5,594 nucleotides of DNA from Alphaproteobacteria bacterium. Lineage in GTDB: Bacteria; Pseudomonadota; Alphaproteobacteria; Micavibrionales; UBA2020. Each line of letters starts with the position of its first letter. The first letter of the stretch is position 1. Below, piece by piece: positions 3,998-5,594 of the stretch. A program made the position numbers and the translations under genes. Under the pieces are notes generated by a model that searched no databases, had not been told where the DNA came from, and saw only the letters and a program-made list of their open reading frames with translations. The DNA lies in contig JADYYV010000289.1 of NCBI GenBank assembly GCA_020853455.1, positions 1 to 5,594 on the forward strand. The letters are read 5' to 3'.

Positions 3998-5594
3998 TTA
4001 CAGGTTGATCTTGCGGTTCGGCTTGGTGTTGAAAGCGGGGCGGTCCTGCGGCGCATCGTCGTTGGCGATGTCGGACGAGGGTTTCAGCACGTCTTTCAAG
4101 TCATCGACCGCCTCGTTCATCGCTTTTTTCTGCGCCTCTGCCGCAACACGTTCGGCTGCCTTGCGTTCCAGTTCCTGCTGGCGTTCATAGGCGGCGTTGC
4201 GCTCTTTCGCTTCGCGTTCTTCGCGCGCGACCGGGTCTTCGAACCATTCGCGGCGCTTGCGGTGCAGCAGCTTATCCGCGCCCACGCCCAGGCCGCCGCC
4301 CGCCGCCATGCCCAGCATAGTGATCAGGATCACGTTCAGCCATTTGAAGGTATGCACGTCGAAACCGTTTTCGTAGTTCTGGTCGTACATCGACCGCGCG
4401 GTTTTCATGATGTCGGCGCGCAGTTCGTTCGCGTTGCCGGGCTTTTCATGCAGCACGACATCGACGTAATCGCGGATCATGCGTTCCAGCTGCGGCGCGG
4501 CGCCGGCCGAATAATGGATGCCGTCGGTCACGCCATGCGCGGCGTCGATCGTGCGCGCGGCGCGGGTTTCGGCGGTTTCGGCCAGCTGGTATTCGGCGGG
4601 GCCGCTATCCGATCTGGAATAGGTGCGGTAATGATGGTCGTGCGCGGTGCCGAGCGCCTGTTGCAGCGCGCCCGACAGGTTCGTCAGCGCCTGATATTCG
4701 CCCGCCGCCTGCGGCGCGTATTTCAGGAAGTTGGAACCGCTCGCCCAGGTATTGGCGAATTTCAGGTATTCTTCGGGGGTGGGCGCGTGGTCCTTGAATT
4801 CGCGCGCCATGCTGGTGCGGATCGCTTCCTGGTTTTCGGCGCTGGTCATCTTGGCGATATACAGGCGCTCCTGCACGCTCAGGTCCGGGTTGCGTTCCAT
4901 GAAGTTCTGCAACAGGCGCACGGCCTGCTGCGCCTGCGCCTGATTGAAGGTGTAGGTGTGCCAGCTGTAGTCATACACTTGTTCCGTATGATGATGCGTG
5001 GTGCATTTGCCGTTGCTGCAGCTTTGCGTGGTGTAATGGCGCGTATGCGTCACGTCGCGGCGGTGATAGCTCCATGAATTGTCAAAGGCAGCCTTGATGG
5101 CGGGAAGGGCGCGCGTGGCGTCTTCCAGCTTGGCGACAGATTCAAGCGCGGCGCGGGAATCCTGCGGCATCACTTGCGTGTATTCGCTGAGCAGCGCGTG
5201 TTTTTTCAGCGACGCGTCGACGCGCGTCTGCAATTCATGCGCGAATACGGTATGGCTTTTGTTGATGTGCAGGGCGATGTTGTTGCTTTCGAACACTTTC
5301 ATCGTGATGTCGTTGTTCGCGGCATAGAACCTTGTGAGGGCGGGGACGGGCTGCGATGCTTTATTAAAGTCGGCGCTGATCTGTTCGATCTCGGAAAACG
5401 CCAGCGGAATTTCGCCGGCCTTGGATGCGTAATGGCGCGTCGAAAGACCGCCTGCCAGCACAAGACCCAGCGTCACGCCGATCCAGATTTCCGCCGAGGT
5501 GTTGAACAGCTGGTGGCGCGACCATTTCCACGCGCGCTTGTACCAGGGATCGGTTGCGGGCTTCAAAAGGTTATTGTCGTTGCGGGATTTGAAA
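3998..5594 (-). CDS. Large two-membrane-segment protein with a His/Cys-rich presumed periplasmic domain (5' partial)
   Basis: I do not recognise the family. Numbering from a TTG at 5566 (522 residues), a basic aromatic N-tail (WYKRAWKWSRHQ) precedes a membrane helix at about 25-42. A soluble region of about 365 residues follows, then a second helix (409-430, WLNVILITMLGMAAGGGLGV), the basic stop HRKRR, a charged coiled coil (about 447-495, rich in E/R/A/K) and a disordered tail. By the positive-inside rule both ends are cytoplasmic and the middle is periplasmic. The middle has a Tyr/His-rich stretch (about 164-207) with C183-SNGK-C188 next to HHH (191-193), and a second His cluster (HDHHY, 309-313). 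C183 and C188 could form a disulfide or bind metal. The TTG lacks a Shine-Dalgarno, and the frame stays open another 9 codons to the edge, so the true start probably lies outside. The protein is unrelated in sequence to the flagellar genes. Confidence 0.8.
   Translation of the reverse strand, partial: FKSRNDNNLLKPATDPWYKRAWKWSRHQLFNTSAEIWIGVTLGLVLAGGLSTRHYASKAGEIPLAFSEIEQISADFNKASQPVPALTRFYAANNDITMKVFESNNIALHINKSHTVFAHELQTRVDASLKKHALLSEYTQVMPQDSRAALESVAKLEDATRALPAIKAAFDNSWSYHRRDVTHTRHYTTQSCSNGKCTTHHHTEQVYDYSWHTYTFNQAQAQQAVRLLQNFMERNPDLSVQERLYIAKMTSAENQEAIRTSMAREFKDHAPTPEEYLKFANTWASGSNFLKYAPQAAGEYQALTNLSGALQQALGTAHDHHYRTYSRSDSGPAEYQLAETAETRAARTIDAAHGVTDGIHYSAGAAPQLERMIRDYVDVVLHEKPGNANELRADIMKTARSMYDQNYENGFDVHTFKWLNVILITMLGMAAGGGLGVGADKLLHRKRREWFEDPVAREEREAKERNAAYERQQELERKAAERVAAEAQKKAMNEAVDDLKDVLKPSSDIANDDAPQDRPAFNTKPNRKINL

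Noticed and set aside
4262..5077. Long + strand frame (271 codons) opposite the large - strand gene
   Set aside because: It is an antisense shadow in GC-rich coding DNA: a His/Arg/Gly-rich composition without domains, while the - strand frame has clear membrane helices and a coiled coil.

Overview
The window comes from a moderately GC-rich, flagellated Gram-negative bacterium. Codon use rich in G and C at third positions, the FliP/FliO sequence type and GC-rich palindromic repeats suggest Alphaproteobacteria, perhaps a Rhodospirillales- or Micavibrio-like lineage. The lineage is inferred from general resemblance and no search was run.

Bases 1-1942 (+ strand) are the 3' end of a flagellar export operon. 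In order it holds the C-terminal end of an unidentified protein, a stand-alone FlhB C-terminal-domain protein (FhlB/FlhX-like), an 84-residue helical protein of unknown role, fliO and fliP. The genes abut or overlap by 0 to 8 bases, so translation is probably coupled. FliP is a core subunit of the membrane export gate and FliO assists its assembly. The FlhB-like protein probably acts at the cytoplasmic face. fliP carries an in-frame 102-bp compound palindrome in the part coding for its N-terminal presequence.

Bases 1943-2146 separate fliP from a convergent gene. They hold a second compound palindromic repeat and a likely bidirectional terminator. Bases 2147-3376 (- strand) encode a 12-helix MFS transporter whose ribosome binding site could be sequestered in a hairpin.

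Bases 3377-3777 are a 400-bp gap. It holds a 30-bp dyad, a possible 43-codon gene on the - strand with a strong Shine-Dalgarno, and a clear sigma70-type promoter. That promoter drives a 48-residue lipoprotein gene (3778-3924, +), which ends at a textbook bidirectional terminator (3946-3983).

Bases 3998-5594 (- strand) encode a large protein with two membrane segments around a roughly 365-residue presumed periplasmic domain with a His/Cys-rich patch, then a charged cytoplasmic coiled coil. I do not recognise its family. The frame stays open to the window edge, so its true start probably lies outside.

The least ordinary items are the palindrome inside fliP and its architectural twin just downstream, the compact lipoprotein unit, and the unidentified two-membrane-segment protein.
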